DNA of 64,000 bases, taken from positions 62,001 through 126,000 of the forward strand of contig NZ_OZ061315.1 of the NCBI RefSeq assembly GCF_964063325.1, written 5' to 3'. Position 1 is the stretch's first letter; every line of letters begins with the position of its first letter. Below the pieces are notes generated by a model, which was not told where the DNA came from, searched no databases, and worked only from the letters and a program-made list of their open reading frames with translations. Made by a program: the position numbers and the translations under genes. Positions 1 to 8,717 of the stretch are shown in pieces. Origin of the DNA: Hafnia alvei. GTDB taxonomy: Bacteria > Pseudomonadota > Gammaproteobacteria > Enterobacterales > Enterobacteriaceae.

Positions 1-1
1 C

Positions 2-883
2 GACATCGTAGTAGGTTTCAACAAGATGCCGGGGCTCGATTATTACTATGCCGCAGACGTGTGTTACGCCGAAAAAGTGGCGCAGGAAAAAGGATTTTTC
101 TACCGATTAACTTCTCGCTATAAGCACTATGCGGAATTTGAGCGCGCAGTATTTTCAAATGAGAGTCACGCTGAGCTGCTAATGCTGACCGGCAAGCAAA
201 TTGCGGATTTTAAAAAACACTATCAAACTGCGCCCGAGCGCTTTCATATTGTTCCGCCAGGAATATCTTTAGATAGAAAATATGATCATCGTCCAGCCAA
301 TATTCGCGAAGATTTTCGGCAGCGCAGTGCTATTGCAGATGATGAATTACTGGTGCTACAGGTGGGTTCTGATTTTAAACGCAAAGGCGTTGATCGAACA
401 CTGCGTGCTATTTCTGCATTGCCAACGGCGGTTAAGTCAAAGACAAAGTTAATTGTCGTAGGGCAAGACAAGCCTAAGCGTTATCAAGCACTCGCCGCAA
501 AACTGGGTATTTCATCTCAGGTTCAATTTTACTCTGGTCGAGATGATATCCCTGAATTAATGGCTGCTGCGGATGTGTTAATGCATCCAGCGTATCAAGA
601 GTCAGCAGGCATCGTTTTAATTGAGGCAATTGCGGCTGGGTTGCCGGTTATTACGACAGAGACCTGTGGTTATGCTCATCATGTTGCTAGCGCGGGTTGT
701 GGAGTGGTAATTTCTGAACCATTCGAACAGAAACAGTTAAATGAAGTTTTAGCTCGTGCGCTAGATGATAAAAAACTGAGAGAAACATGGTCCGAATACG
801 CTAAATCGTATGCGGATAAAGAAGATCTGTATAGCTTGCCAGAAAGAGCGGCGGATCTCATTTTAGGTGGTAAAAATGATTGA
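2..883 (+). CDS. waaG: LPS core glucosyltransferase I WaaG (5' truncated by window edge)
   Basis: This GT4-family enzyme adds the first glucose to heptose II of the LPS inner core on the cytoplasmic face of the inner membrane. About 293 codons are visible in frame from base 2. The family is usually about 374 residues, so roughly the first 80 lie outside the window and the first visible ATG (26) is internal. The C-terminal Rossmann domain shows the nucleotide-sugar motif ESAGIVLIEAIAAG, with its E-x7-E pair. The stop codon overlaps the waaP start by 8 bp, which indicates translational coupling. Identity rests on close resemblance to E. coli WaaG and on gene order. Confidence 0.95.
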   Translation, partial: DIVVGFNKMPGLDYYYAADVCYAEKVAQEKGFFYRLTSRYKHYAEFERAVFSNESHAELLMLTGKQIADFKKHYQTAPERFHIVPPGISLDRKYDHRPANIREDFRQRSAIADDELLVLQVGSDFKRKGVDRTLRAISALPTAVKSKTKLIVVGQDKPKRYQALAAKLGISSQVQFYSGRDDIPELMAAADVLMHPAYQESAGIVLIEAIAAGLPVITTETCGYAHHVASAGCGVVISEPFEQKQLNEVLARALDDKKLRETWSEYAKSYADKEDLYSLPERAADLILGGKND

Positions 884-1673
884 GTTAAAAGAGCCCTTAA
901 CCACATTGTGGAAGGGAAAAGATCCTTTTGTTGAAGTGGAGAAACTTCAAGGGGAGGTTTTTCGTGCTTTGGAGACTCGTAAAACGCTTCGTTTTTCTTT
1001 AGCAGAGAAATCATATTTTATTAAAATTCACTACGGCACTACGCTAAAGGAAGTTTTGAAGAATCTGATTTCTTTCCGTATTCCTGTATTGGGCGCCGAT
1101 CGTGAATGGAAAGCGATTCACCGTTTATACCAATTAGATGTTGATACGATGAAAGGTATTGGCTTTGGCCAAACTGGGGTCAACCCACTGACGCGGAAGT
1201 CTTTTATTATTACTGAAGATCTAGCTCCAACAATTAGCCTAGAAGATTATTGTGCTGATTGGGAGCAAAATCCGCCCGATTTTCGTATCAAGCGCATGCT
1301 GATTAAGCGATTGGCTACGATGGTGAGGAAGATGCACCGTGGTGGTGTAAATCATCGTGATTGTTATATTTGCCATTTTTTACTTCACTTGCCGTTTGAT
1401 GGTGATGAAAGCCAGCTCAAATTATCGGTTATCGACCTACACCGATCGCAGATTCGCAACAAAGTACCGCAGCGCTGGAGAGATAAAGATCTGATTGGTT
1501 TATATTTCTCATCCTCCAATATTGGGCTAAGCAAAAAAGATATTCTTTATTTTCTTAAAGTTTATTTTGATGCTCCATTGCATCAGATATTAGCGCAAGA
1601 ACGGGAGTTACTAGAAAAGGCGATTGTGAAGTCTGAGAGAATTAAAGAACGTACTATACGTAAATCGCTATGA
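876..1673 (+). CDS. waaP: LPS core heptose I kinase WaaP
   Basis: This kinase phosphorylates heptose I of the inner core, which stabilises the outer membrane by allowing divalent-cation bridging. The protein kinase-like fold is recognisable from the catalytic loop NHRDCYICHFLLH (Asp162) and the metal-binding VIDLHR (Asp187). Starting at ATG 876 gives 265 residues, the length of E. coli WaaP. An in-frame GTG at 867 would add three residues. The ATG sits inside the end of waaG in an ATGATTGA overlap, so the pair is probably translationally coupled. The sequence is alignable to the E. coli protein throughout, including the C-terminal RTIRKSL. Confidence 0.96.
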   Translation: MIELKEPLTTLWKGKDPFVEVEKLQGEVFRALETRKTLRFSLAEKSYFIKIHYGTTLKEVLKNLISFRIPVLGADREWKAIHRLYQLDVDTMKGIGFGQTGVNPLTRKSFIITEDLAPTISLEDYCADWEQNPPDFRIKRMLIKRLATMVRKMHRGGVNHRDCYICHFLLHLPFDGDESQLKLSVIDLHRSQIRNKVPQRWRDKDLIGLYFSSSNIGLSKKDILYFLKVYFDAPLHQILAQERELLEKAIVKSERIKERTIRKSL

Positions 1674-1711
1674 CCGATCTTTTAGTGTATTGATAGGATA
1701 AGTGAGAAACT

Positions 1712-2719
1712 ATGTTTTTCCATGAAGAGCACTACATCAAGGATGTCATAACATATACGGGTAATAAACCTGATGATAGCAGTCAATATCAGGATATTGC
1801 TTACGGAACGGATAAAAATTTTTTGTTTGGCTGTGCGGTATCAATAACGTCATTTCTTATCAAGAACCCAGAAGTAAAATTTAATTTTCATGTGTTCATC
1901 GATTCTTTTTCAGAGAGCGATAGAGAAAAATTTAAAGCTTTAGCTGAGCAATATAAAACAAATATCTCTATTTATCTCGTTAATGCAGATAGTTTAAAAT
2001 CTCTGCCAGAAAATAAGCTTTGGACATATGCTATTTACTTTAGATTCATTATTGCTGATTATTTTAGTGAAAAGTTAGAGCGAATTACATATATCGATTC
2101 TGATGTTGTATGCAATGGTTCAATACAAGAGCTTGTTCATCTTCCTCTGGATGGCAGTGTAGTCGCTGCAGTTACTGAGCGTGATGAAAAGTGGTGGCTC
2201 CAACGTTCTGAGGTGTTAGGAAATAGCCTGATCGCCAAAGGGTATTTCAACACTGGTGTATTGGTGATTAACTTACCTGAATGGAAAGCACTTGATGTTA
2301 GCACGCAGGCAATGACGTCACTAAACGATAGCGCTATAAGAAGTAAACTGACTTACTACGATCAAGATGTGCTTAATATTATCCTAGCAGGACGCGTGCT
2401 ATTTTTGGATAAGAAATACAATACACAATTTAGTTTAAATTATGAACTAAAAAAGGACTGTAAAAGCCCTGTTGACGAAAATACAGTGCTAATTCATTAC
2501 ATCGGTCCAACAAAACCTTGGCATGAGTGGGCTCAATACCCGAGTGCGGCTCCATTTTATCAAGCGAAAACGCTCTCCCCTTGGGGCGCAGTATCACTGA
2601 TAAATCCTCGCAGCAGCAGCCAATTTCGTTACTGCGCTAAACATAAGTTTAACCAGAATAAATCTTTTGAAGGCATCTACTTTTACTTTATGTATTTCGT
2701 AAAGAAAATGTTTGGATGA
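1712..2719 (+). CDS. GT8-family LPS core alpha-glycosyltransferase (WaaO/WaaI/WaaJ-like)
   Basis: This is a 335-residue glycosyltransferase of family GT8. It has the metal-binding DSD motif at residues 129-131 (YIDSDVVCNG), a C-terminal H-x2-G-x2-KPW motif that contacts UDP-sugar, and a basic amphipathic C-terminal tail typical of the LPS glycosyltransferase 8 C-terminal domain. By family and position it adds a glucose or galactose to the outer core from a UDP donor. I cannot tell which donor or acceptor, so no symbol is given. The gene begins 38 bp after waaP and ends 28 bp before the preferred waaY start. Base composition turns markedly AT-rich from here to 5392. Confidence 0.85.
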   Translation: MFFHEEHYIKDVITYTGNKPDDSSQYQDIAYGTDKNFLFGCAVSITSFLIKNPEVKFNFHVFIDSFSESDREKFKALAEQYKTNISIYLVNADSLKSLPENKLWTYAIYFRFIIADYFSEKLERITYIDSDVVCNGSIQELVHLPLDGSVVAAVTERDEKWWLQRSEVLGNSLIAKGYFNTGVLVINLPEWKALDVSTQAMTSLNDSAIRSKLTYYDQDVLNIILAGRVLFLDKKYNTQFSLNYELKKDCKSPVDENTVLIHYIGPTKPWHEWAQYPSAAPFYQAKTLSPWGAVSLINPRSSSQFRYCAKHKFNQNKSFEGIYFYFMYFVKKMFG

Positions 2720-2747
2720 AGTCCAATACCAATATTCGGATATTTTC

Positions 2748-3473
2748 ATGATAGTTAGTAAAAAAATAAAAAATCTCAAAGTCTATATAAAAGACAATAA
2801 TGAAATTTATGAAAACATATTCAGGGATTTTCTCAATAATAACCTTGATGTCATAAAAGTATTTCGTAGTATTGAAGATACCAAGGTTTCATTAATTAAC
2901 ACTCCCCATGGCAAGTTTGTATTTAAAGTTTTTGCACCACAAGAAAAAAAAGCTGAACGATTTTTCAAGTCTTTCGTTAAAGGTGACTATTATCTAAATT
3001 TGTTGCTTCAAACCGATAGAGTCAGAAATGAAGGTGTTACATTCCCGAATGATTTTTATCTCCTAGCGGAAAAGAAAATATTTAATTACGCTAGCGTGTT
3101 TATTATGCTGATTGAGTTTGTTGATGGTGTTGAACTGTCGGACGTTGGCGATTTCAATGAAAGCATTCGTGCTGAAATTCATACTAAGATGAATGAATTG
3201 CACCAACATAATATGGTTTCTGGCGATCCCCATAAAGGCAATTTCATTTTATCACCAGATGGGATAAGAATTATCGATTTATCAGGCAAAGCGTGTAATG
3301 CAAAACGTAAAGCCAAAGATAGAATTGATATGGAAAGGCATCTTAATATTGATAATACCGTTAATGACTTTGCTTATTTTTCCGTTGTCTATAAGAACAT
3401 TTTACGTCAAAAAATAAAATCATTTAAAGCAAAAATAAAAATGTTTTTAGGATTAAAAAAACGTAAGGCCTGA
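2748..3473 (+). CDS. waaY: LPS core heptose II kinase WaaY
   Basis: WaaY phosphorylates heptose II of the inner core and is normally active after WaaP. ATG 2748 gives 241 residues beginning MIVSKKIKNLKVYIKDN, which aligns with the E. coli WaaY N-terminus. An upstream TTG (2712) would overlap the preceding gene and adds residues with no counterpart. The kinase-like motif VSGDPHKGNF carries the presumed catalytic Asp160, followed by IIDLSGK with a second Asp near 177. It lies between the GT8 gene and waaZ, the same order as in E. coli core loci. The AT-rich codon use is shared with its neighbours. Confidence 0.92.
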   Translation: MIVSKKIKNLKVYIKDNNEIYENIFRDFLNNNLDVIKVFRSIEDTKVSLINTPHGKFVFKVFAPQEKKAERFFKSFVKGDYYLNLLLQTDRVRNEGVTFPNDFYLLAEKKIFNYASVFIMLIEFVDGVELSDVGDFNESIRAEIHTKMNELHQHNMVSGDPHKGNFILSPDGIRIIDLSGKACNAKRKAKDRIDMERHLNIDNTVNDFAYFSVVYKNILRQKIKSFKAKIKMFLGLKKRKA

Positions 3474-3482
3474 GTTAATTTT

Positions 3483-4262
3483 ATGAATCATCCTCGATAC
3501 ATTTCAAGAAATGATGTAGATATGCTAATGAAAGAGAAAATGCATGAAAATTCAGTTGTTTTTCTTTCAGGTCCAACATCGGTGAATACACCACTTTCAT
3601 TACTCAATCAATCGGATGTCATAGCGGTAAATGGCTCTGCTCGTTATCTCATTGAAAATGAAATTAAGCCATTTATCTATGTATTAACCGATGACAGATT
3701 TTTATTACAAAGAAACGATGACTTTAAGTTTTTTGTTAAAAATAGTCAGCATACTATAGTTAACTGTGATGTATTTGAGAAGGCGAGTTTAGAGGATAAG
3801 CAATTTTTGCAAGAAAATTGTCATATCATGAAAATGCTTTATAAAAGAGAGAAGGGTGGTTTTTTCAAGAAGATAAAATTCAAAATTTTGTCAATGAGAA
3901 ATAAAAATATTTTAATTGACGTGCCACTGTCAAAAAGAAGAAGATTAGTTGGGTTTAGTTTAGATATCAGTGATGGGTATTGTTCTTGTCATACCGTTGC
4001 ATATGCTGCAATCCAAATTGCCTATAGTTTACGTTATGCAAAAATCATATGCTCTGGCCTAGATTTAGTTGATTCGTGTTCTCGGTTTTATGATAAAAAT
4101 GGCGAGTCATCAATGCCTTCTGAACTAAGCCGAGATTTGGGGAAAATTATTCCATTCTTTCACTATATGAAAAATAACGTTAAAGATATCAATATATATA
4201 ATTTGTCAAATAATACGGCAATTGATTATAAAATCATCCCGTATTTAGATGCGAAAGAATAA
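3483..4262 (+). CDS. waaZ: LPS core biosynthesis protein WaaZ
   Basis: This 259-residue protein closely resembles E. coli WaaZ: the N-terminal half has a shared VFLSGPTS segment and VNGSARYL, and the middle has REKGGFFKKIKF, GYCSCHTVAYAAIQ and ICSGLDL. WaaZ is associated with a core variant carrying a third Kdo residue, and is described as a Kdo-modifying transferase (established knowledge, mechanism not visible here). No signal peptide or membrane span is evident, so it should act at the cytoplasmic face. The gene starts 9 bp after waaY and is clearly in the same operon. It is slightly shorter at the C-terminus than the E. coli protein as I remember it. Confidence 0.88.
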   Translation: MNHPRYISRNDVDMLMKEKMHENSVVFLSGPTSVNTPLSLLNQSDVIAVNGSARYLIENEIKPFIYVLTDDRFLLQRNDDFKFFVKNSQHTIVNCDVFEKASLEDKQFLQENCHIMKMLYKREKGGFFKKIKFKILSMRNKNILIDVPLSKRRRLVGFSLDISDGYCSCHTVAYAAIQIAYSLRYAKIICSGLDLVDSCSRFYDKNGESSMPSELSRDLGKIIPFFHYMKNNVKDINIYNLSNNTAIDYKIIPYLDAKE

Positions 4263-4306
4263 GTGGTTTTAGTTATTTTTGTTTTGATTTTATTGGAGTC
4301 TCATCA

Positions 4307-5392
4307 GTGAAATTAGGTTCTTTTCACAGAAGAAAAAAAGTTTTTATTAAAGACTTTAAAATTTTCATGATGATGGTTTTATTTTTCCGTTTTAAAAAAA
4401 ATGTTTTTGAAACGAAAAAAATAAAAAACATCTTAATCATGAGGGATAATAACAAGCTTGGCGATATGATCATATTTACTCCGCTTTTTCGGGAGTGTCA
4501 TCGGTTAGGCCTAGACGTGTCTGTCGTTACGGGTGACGTATGTGCTGAGTTGCTAAAAGAAAATAAAAACATTAAAAATATATTCGTATGTAAAGAGAAA
4601 TTCTTTAATATGTTCTTTCTCGCTCTTAAACTGAGAAAGAAAAAATATGATTTAGTTATTGATCCTCTTAATGAAGTACATAGCTATCGCAGTATTATGA
4701 TGATGCAGGTAATTAATCCCAAGCACATTCTTGGTTTTAATAAAAAGGGAAAATATAAAACATATGATATTAGTTTACCGGAAGATTTATCATTAAATCG
4801 ACATACATCAGAAAGAATTAAATCAATTCTACAGAAAATAAAACCTGATATAGATCTTGATAAAGTAGATATGTCATATGACTTACCTGTCCCACAGGAT
4901 GTCGATGCAACGGTAAAACAATACCTAGAACGTTTTAGCGGAAAAACAACGGTGTTGCTAAATCCATTTGGGGCGCTCAAAACGAGAAAATTCAGCGCTA
5001 CTAAAATTAGTGCAATTGTAGATATTATTAAGAAAAAAATCGAGAATCCCGTCATAATTATCTCTGGGCTTGATTCCGAGATTAGGCATATAACAATAGA
5101 TGGTGTAGAAAAAACGCCTTTTACTCGATATATACATGCTACATCTTTGGTAAAACAGGTTGATTACATTGTTTCTGTTGATACATCGATAGTTCATGCA
5201 GCCACTGCATTCAATAAACCTATCGTAGCTTTCTATCCGATGTCTAAAGCCCGAGTCAATTCACAGCCCTTAACTTGGGGGCCGAACAGTGAACATGCTA
5301 TTCAGGTATTATCGGATACGCGTAATGTTGAAGATATTCCTGATGATATAATTAGGTATGCTATTGAAAACATGATTTCGATGAGAAACTAA
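4307..5392 (+). CDS. GT9 heptosyltransferase, outer-core type (WaaU/WaaK position)
   Basis: This 361-residue GT9-family protein has the N-terminal motif MRDNNKLGDMIIFTPLF and the C-terminal donor-binding segment DTSIVHAATAFNKPIVAFYP, as in ADP-heptose:LPS heptosyltransferases. It starts with GTG at 4307, preceded by GGAG at a 9-bp spacing. The last gene of the + strand waa operon, facing waaL, is where E. coli K-12 has waaU (heptosyltransferase IV), so a similar terminal outer-core transfer is inferred. The basic, hydrophobic first 40 residues suggest membrane association. It could use another sugar donor. The sequence is AT-rich and lysine-rich compared with the waaC and waaF proteins in this window. 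Confidence 0.8.
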   Translation: MKLGSFHRRKKVFIKDFKIFMMMVLFFRFKKNVFETKKIKNILIMRDNNKLGDMIIFTPLFRECHRLGLDVSVVTGDVCAELLKENKNIKNIFVCKEKFFNMFFLALKLRKKKYDLVIDPLNEVHSYRSIMMMQVINPKHILGFNKKGKYKTYDISLPEDLSLNRHTSERIKSILQKIKPDIDLDKVDMSYDLPVPQDVDATVKQYLERFSGKTTVLLNPFGALKTRKFSATKISAIVDIIKKKIENPVIIISGLDSEIRHITIDGVEKTPFTRYIHATSLVKQVDYIVSVDTSIVHAATAFNKPIVAFYPMSKARVNSQPLTWGPNSEHAIQVLSDTRNVEDIPDDIIRYAIENMISMRN

Positions 5393-5420
5393 AAGGGCCC
5401 GGAAGGGCCCTTTTAGTTTC
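5385..5420. terminator. Bidirectional intrinsic terminator overlapping both stop codons
   Basis: Two perfect 16-bp arms (5385-5400 and 5405-5420) enclose a 4-base GGAA loop. The stem core is GGGCCC, flanked by A4 on one side and T4 on the other, so it can stop transcription in either direction. The left arm contains the TAA of the GT9 gene and the right arm reaches into the TGA of waaL, so the convergent genes are separated only by this hairpin. Confidence 0.92.
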
Positions 5421-6645
5421 AGTTCTCTGAGCGGTATTTTTTTGCGTGTAAAGCGAGAAGAATACCGATGATAACGGCAATATTCTCAATTCTTACCGTT
5501 TCAAAAGCGCCTCTAATGATAAAGTCGCCCAATAATATGAGCGTCAATATGAGGAACGCATCTTGCGTTTGGCCCTTATTTTCACGGTATCCTTTTATAC
5601 TCGAAACTAGTGTTGATGCTAACAAGTAATAAAGTGCAGCGAGTCCGATGACACCGCCTGCGAACCAAATAGAAAGCGTTAAGTTATGCGGTCCGATAGA
5701 TTTTTTAAAACGCCAGTCAGGGTAGCTTGAAGAACGTTCATTATAAACATGATGATAAAGATCGTTGCCAAAGCCATAGCCTTTGATTGGGTTTTCAAGG
5801 ATAAGATCGAGTGCTGCTCCCTGCGTGCCATTTTCATAACGGCCACTGCTGTCAGTTTGTTGTAGTTTGTGGAATAGTGTTTTGACCTGCTGTGGATCTT
5901 TTTGATGAACTGCAAATAGGCCGACGCCGATCACCAGTAGTGCTATCAAAGGTAGCTTCCACTCACGTTTAATAAGCGCCCAAATTAATGCGGGAACTGC
6001 TAATGATAGCCAAGTCCCTCGCTGCAGTGTGCCAAGCATGAGAATAGCAAAAATTGCTGCAAGTACGAAGAATAGTATTTTGTACTTCTTATCAGGAATA
6101 ACCCATAGAGTGAGTATTGCAGGGAAGATAAAAATTAGAGTGTCTGAAATCCTGCGGTGTTCGAAGCTGGTAAATGGAATAATGCCGACTTTATATTCTT
6201 CGACATATTGATGAATTTCTGTGCCGGTTAGAATAACTAATGTTGTGATTAGAGCTGCTGTTAGCATAGTTGCTATTTTGCTGTTGTCTTCTTTGTGAAG
6301 AACGGCTGCAATCATCACTGATACTAGGAGCATTTTTTCAAAAACTGTATTCAGAGCGCGCTTTAGGCTCAGTGATGGTTCTACGGAAATGGCTATTGCA
6401 TATATTATTGCTATGCAAAAGATAGTTAAAGATAAAAATAGATTATTTCTGAATATGCGGAATATATTTTTTCTTTGCTTAACAATATAAACTAATCCAG
6501 TTATGTATATAGCATAGCTAATTGCATGTTTGTATCGACTTACCCCATCAAAAAAATAGGTCACTATAAATAAAAATATAATAGATCTATTCCATATAGA
6601 CTGCCAATCGAGATTCCTTCTCTGATTTGGTAGTTCTGAAATCAT
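5419..6645 (-). CDS. waaL: O-antigen ligase WaaL
   Basis: This is a 408-residue polytopic inner-membrane protein with about ten to twelve hydrophobic segments and one large periplasmic loop (about residues 245-320). It belongs to the Wzy_C/O-antigen ligase family. Residues known to matter in the family are visible: Arg209 in LQRGTW and His320 in the loop motif GPHNLTLSIW. WaaL transfers undecaprenol-linked O-antigen onto the completed core-lipid A in the periplasm. It is convergent with the outer-core operon and upstream of no other gene on its strand; waaC lies 28 bp before it, so it is probably the distal gene of hldD-waaF-waaC-waaL. Confidence 0.92.
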   Translation of the reverse strand: MISELPNQRRNLDWQSIWNRSIIFLFIVTYFFDGVSRYKHAISYAIYITGLVYIVKQRKNIFRIFRNNLFLSLTIFCIAIIYAIAISVEPSLSLKRALNTVFEKMLLVSVMIAAVLHKEDNSKIATMLTAALITTLVILTGTEIHQYVEEYKVGIIPFTSFEHRRISDTLIFIFPAILTLWVIPDKKYKILFFVLAAIFAILMLGTLQRGTWLSLAVPALIWALIKREWKLPLIALLVIGVGLFAVHQKDPQQVKTLFHKLQQTDSSGRYENGTQGAALDLILENPIKGYGFGNDLYHHVYNERSSSYPDWRFKKSIGPHNLTLSIWFAGGVIGLAALYYLLASTLVSSIKGYRENKGQTQDAFLILTLILLGDFIIRGAFETVRIENIAVIIGILLALHAKKYRSEN

Positions 6646-6673
6646 ATATACTCCGAAGATAAAACAGTTCTTA

Positions 6674-7633
6674 TTAAATCTTAACCAAAGCGCTAAATAC
6701 GGTATTAGCTGACAAATTAGTTAATGATTTATCCTGAGAACAACACGCCACCTGATTTTCTCCATATCCTCCAATCAGCCCCGGATCGGTTGGGCCATAG
6801 AGCGTAATATTTGGTCGATCGAGTGCGGCGGCTAGATGACTTAGCCCTGTATCAACAGATACGACAGCTTTCGCCCCCGCGAGGACTTCTGCCACCTGTT
6901 CTAACGGTAAGCGTGGCAACACTTCTACATGACTAAAACCTTCAGCTAAGCGCTGTGCGCGTTGGTGCTCATGTTCCGCTCCCCAAGGTAATTTAATCTT
7001 CATACCTGTCGGCTCAACCAGAGTGATAAGCTCACGCCAATTTTCTTCTGGCCAGTGCTTATCGTCGCGTGTTGTTGCATGTAAGAACACGAAATACTGT
7101 CCATGATCCGCTGGAAGATGATTAAGAAAACGCTGAGAGATAGCGTAGTCACCTCTGCTTTCCGGTTTTGTGTAGCCTAAGCTCAGTGCGAATAACTCAC
7201 GCGTTCTCTCGACCGCATGCATTTTTTTATTAATGCTGTAGCGGTGGTTGAAGAACCAACTGGCGAAGGGCTCACGGGCGCTTTGACAATCTTGTCCGTG
7301 GCGTGGGCCTTTTGCGATGCGGGTGATTAGCGCTGCACTTTTTATCAGCCCTTGGGCATCAATGACAGCATCATAGGTGCGGCGCTGTACTTCTCGTTTA
7401 AAATCACAGCGTTCTTGACGTGTATTCGCGCCAAACCAGTTCTTTCTCCAGCGGCGGATAGCCACTGGGATCACGCGATCGACCGCAGGATGCCAGCTTG
7501 GTATCTGCGCGAACCCTTCTTCTACCACCCAATCAAATTTAATATCTGGAATGGCATGCATAGCATCTGTCAGTGCTGGTAACGTATGCAGCACATCGCC
7601 CATCGATGAGGTTTTGACAATCAAGACATGCAT
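6674..7633 (-). CDS. waaC: LPS heptosyltransferase I WaaC
   Basis: WaaC adds the first L-glycero-D-manno-heptose to Kdo2-lipid A from an ADP-heptose donor. The 319-residue length equals E. coli WaaC. The N-terminus MHVLIVKTSSMGDVLHTLP holds the acceptor-side motif, and DTGLSHLAAALDRPNITLYG is the ADP-heptose-binding motif of GT9 enzymes. Its ATG overlaps the waaF stop by one base (TAATG on the minus strand), which implies translational coupling in the hldD-waaF-waaC operon. Confidence 0.97.
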   Translation of the reverse strand: MHVLIVKTSSMGDVLHTLPALTDAMHAIPDIKFDWVVEEGFAQIPSWHPAVDRVIPVAIRRWRKNWFGANTRQERCDFKREVQRRTYDAVIDAQGLIKSAALITRIAKGPRHGQDCQSAREPFASWFFNHRYSINKKMHAVERTRELFALSLGYTKPESRGDYAISQRFLNHLPADHGQYFVFLHATTRDDKHWPEENWRELITLVEPTGMKIKLPWGAEHEHQRAQRLAEGFSHVEVLPRLPLEQVAEVLAGAKAVVSVDTGLSHLAAALDRPNITLYGPTDPGLIGGYGENQVACCSQDKSLTNLSANTVFSALVKI

Positions 7634-8682
7634 TACTGCTGGGTATCCTTTGGTAGTAACTCGTTCAATGCTTGCATAACAACATCAGGCTGAATATCGA
7701 TTAGGCTCTGGTGATAGCCTTGATTTGCATCACCTTTACGTATTTTCAAATAACCCGTGATCAAGCGGATAACTTTGGCTCTGTTTGACAGCGGTGGTGT
7801 GAAATCTGGGCTGCTAGGGCCATAAAGCGCCACTAATGGCTTATCAAGCGCAGCTGCTACATGCATTAAGCCAGAGTCATTGGTCACAATCGCCTGACAT
7901 GCCGCAATTAATATCACTGCCTGATCTAAATTTGTTTGCCCTGCGACATTTAAACAATATTCGCGGGCGTCTTCAGTTAGCGCTTGGCAAATCTCTTCAC
8001 CGGCTTCGTGGTCTTTGGCAGAGCCAAAAAGAGCCACCTGATAGCCTTGCTCAATCAGCTTCTGTGCTAGCGCAGCATAGTGATAGTGCGGCCATCTCTT
8101 GGCTGGGCCAAATTCGGCACCAGGGCAGAAACCAATGATTGGGCGGTGGTCTGTCAGATTAAACGCTGCCGCTGTTTCGGCAATTTCTTCATCTGAAACG
8201 CTGAGCGCTGGCCAAAGCAGTGGCTGAGGTAAATCTTGCGCGGATTTTATCTGCTGTGCCGGGTAAGCCAATGCGACATATCGTTCAACCATTAGCGGGA
8301 ATGCGGCTTTGTCGAGCTGGCGAACATCCGTCAGCAAGCCATAGCGCATTTCACCTTTCCAGCCAGTTCTAGCAGGAATGCGGGCAAAGAATGGGATTAA
8401 TGCAGATTTGAACGAATTTGGCAGCACGTAGGCGCGATCATAGCCCTTATCACGCAGGCTTTTGCCTAAATGGTAGCGTTCGCCCAGCGCAAAAGAGCCA
8501 TGCCCTAAGGGCATGGCAATCGCTTCGTTAACTTCTGGCATTCGCGCTAACAAAGGACGGCACCAGTTAGGTGCCATCACGTCAATTTTAGCGTCAGGAT
8601 GTTCGGCCTTCAGGGTTCGATACAAGCTCTGCGACATCATCATGTCGCCTACCCATGAAGGGCCGATAACCAGTATTTTCAT
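7633..8682 (-). CDS. waaF: LPS heptosyltransferase II WaaF
   Basis: WaaF adds the second heptose to the inner core. The start at 8682 gives 349 residues beginning MKILVIGPSWVGDMMMSQSL, matching E. coli WaaF. An in-frame ATG at 8694 would add MKHG, but AAGGA abuts it directly with no spacing, while it lies 12 bases before the preferred start. GT9 motifs include FCPGAEFGPAKRWP and the donor-binding TNDSGLMHVAAALDKPLVALYG. The gene sits 35 bp after hldD and couples to waaC by a one-base overlap. Confidence 0.96.
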   Translation of the reverse strand: MKILVIGPSWVGDMMMSQSLYRTLKAEHPDAKIDVMAPNWCRPLLARMPEVNEAIAMPLGHGSFALGERYHLGKSLRDKGYDRAYVLPNSFKSALIPFFARIPARTGWKGEMRYGLLTDVRQLDKAAFPLMVERYVALAYPAQQIKSAQDLPQPLLWPALSVSDEEIAETAAAFNLTDHRPIIGFCPGAEFGPAKRWPHYHYAALAQKLIEQGYQVALFGSAKDHEAGEEICQALTEDAREYCLNVAGQTNLDQAVILIAACQAIVTNDSGLMHVAAALDKPLVALYGPSSPDFTPPLSNRAKVIRLITGYLKIRKGDANQGYHQSLIDIQPDVVMQALNELLPKDTQQ

Positions 8683-8717
8683 ACCGTGTTTCATTCCTTA
8701 CGGTTGTGGAGCCGTGT

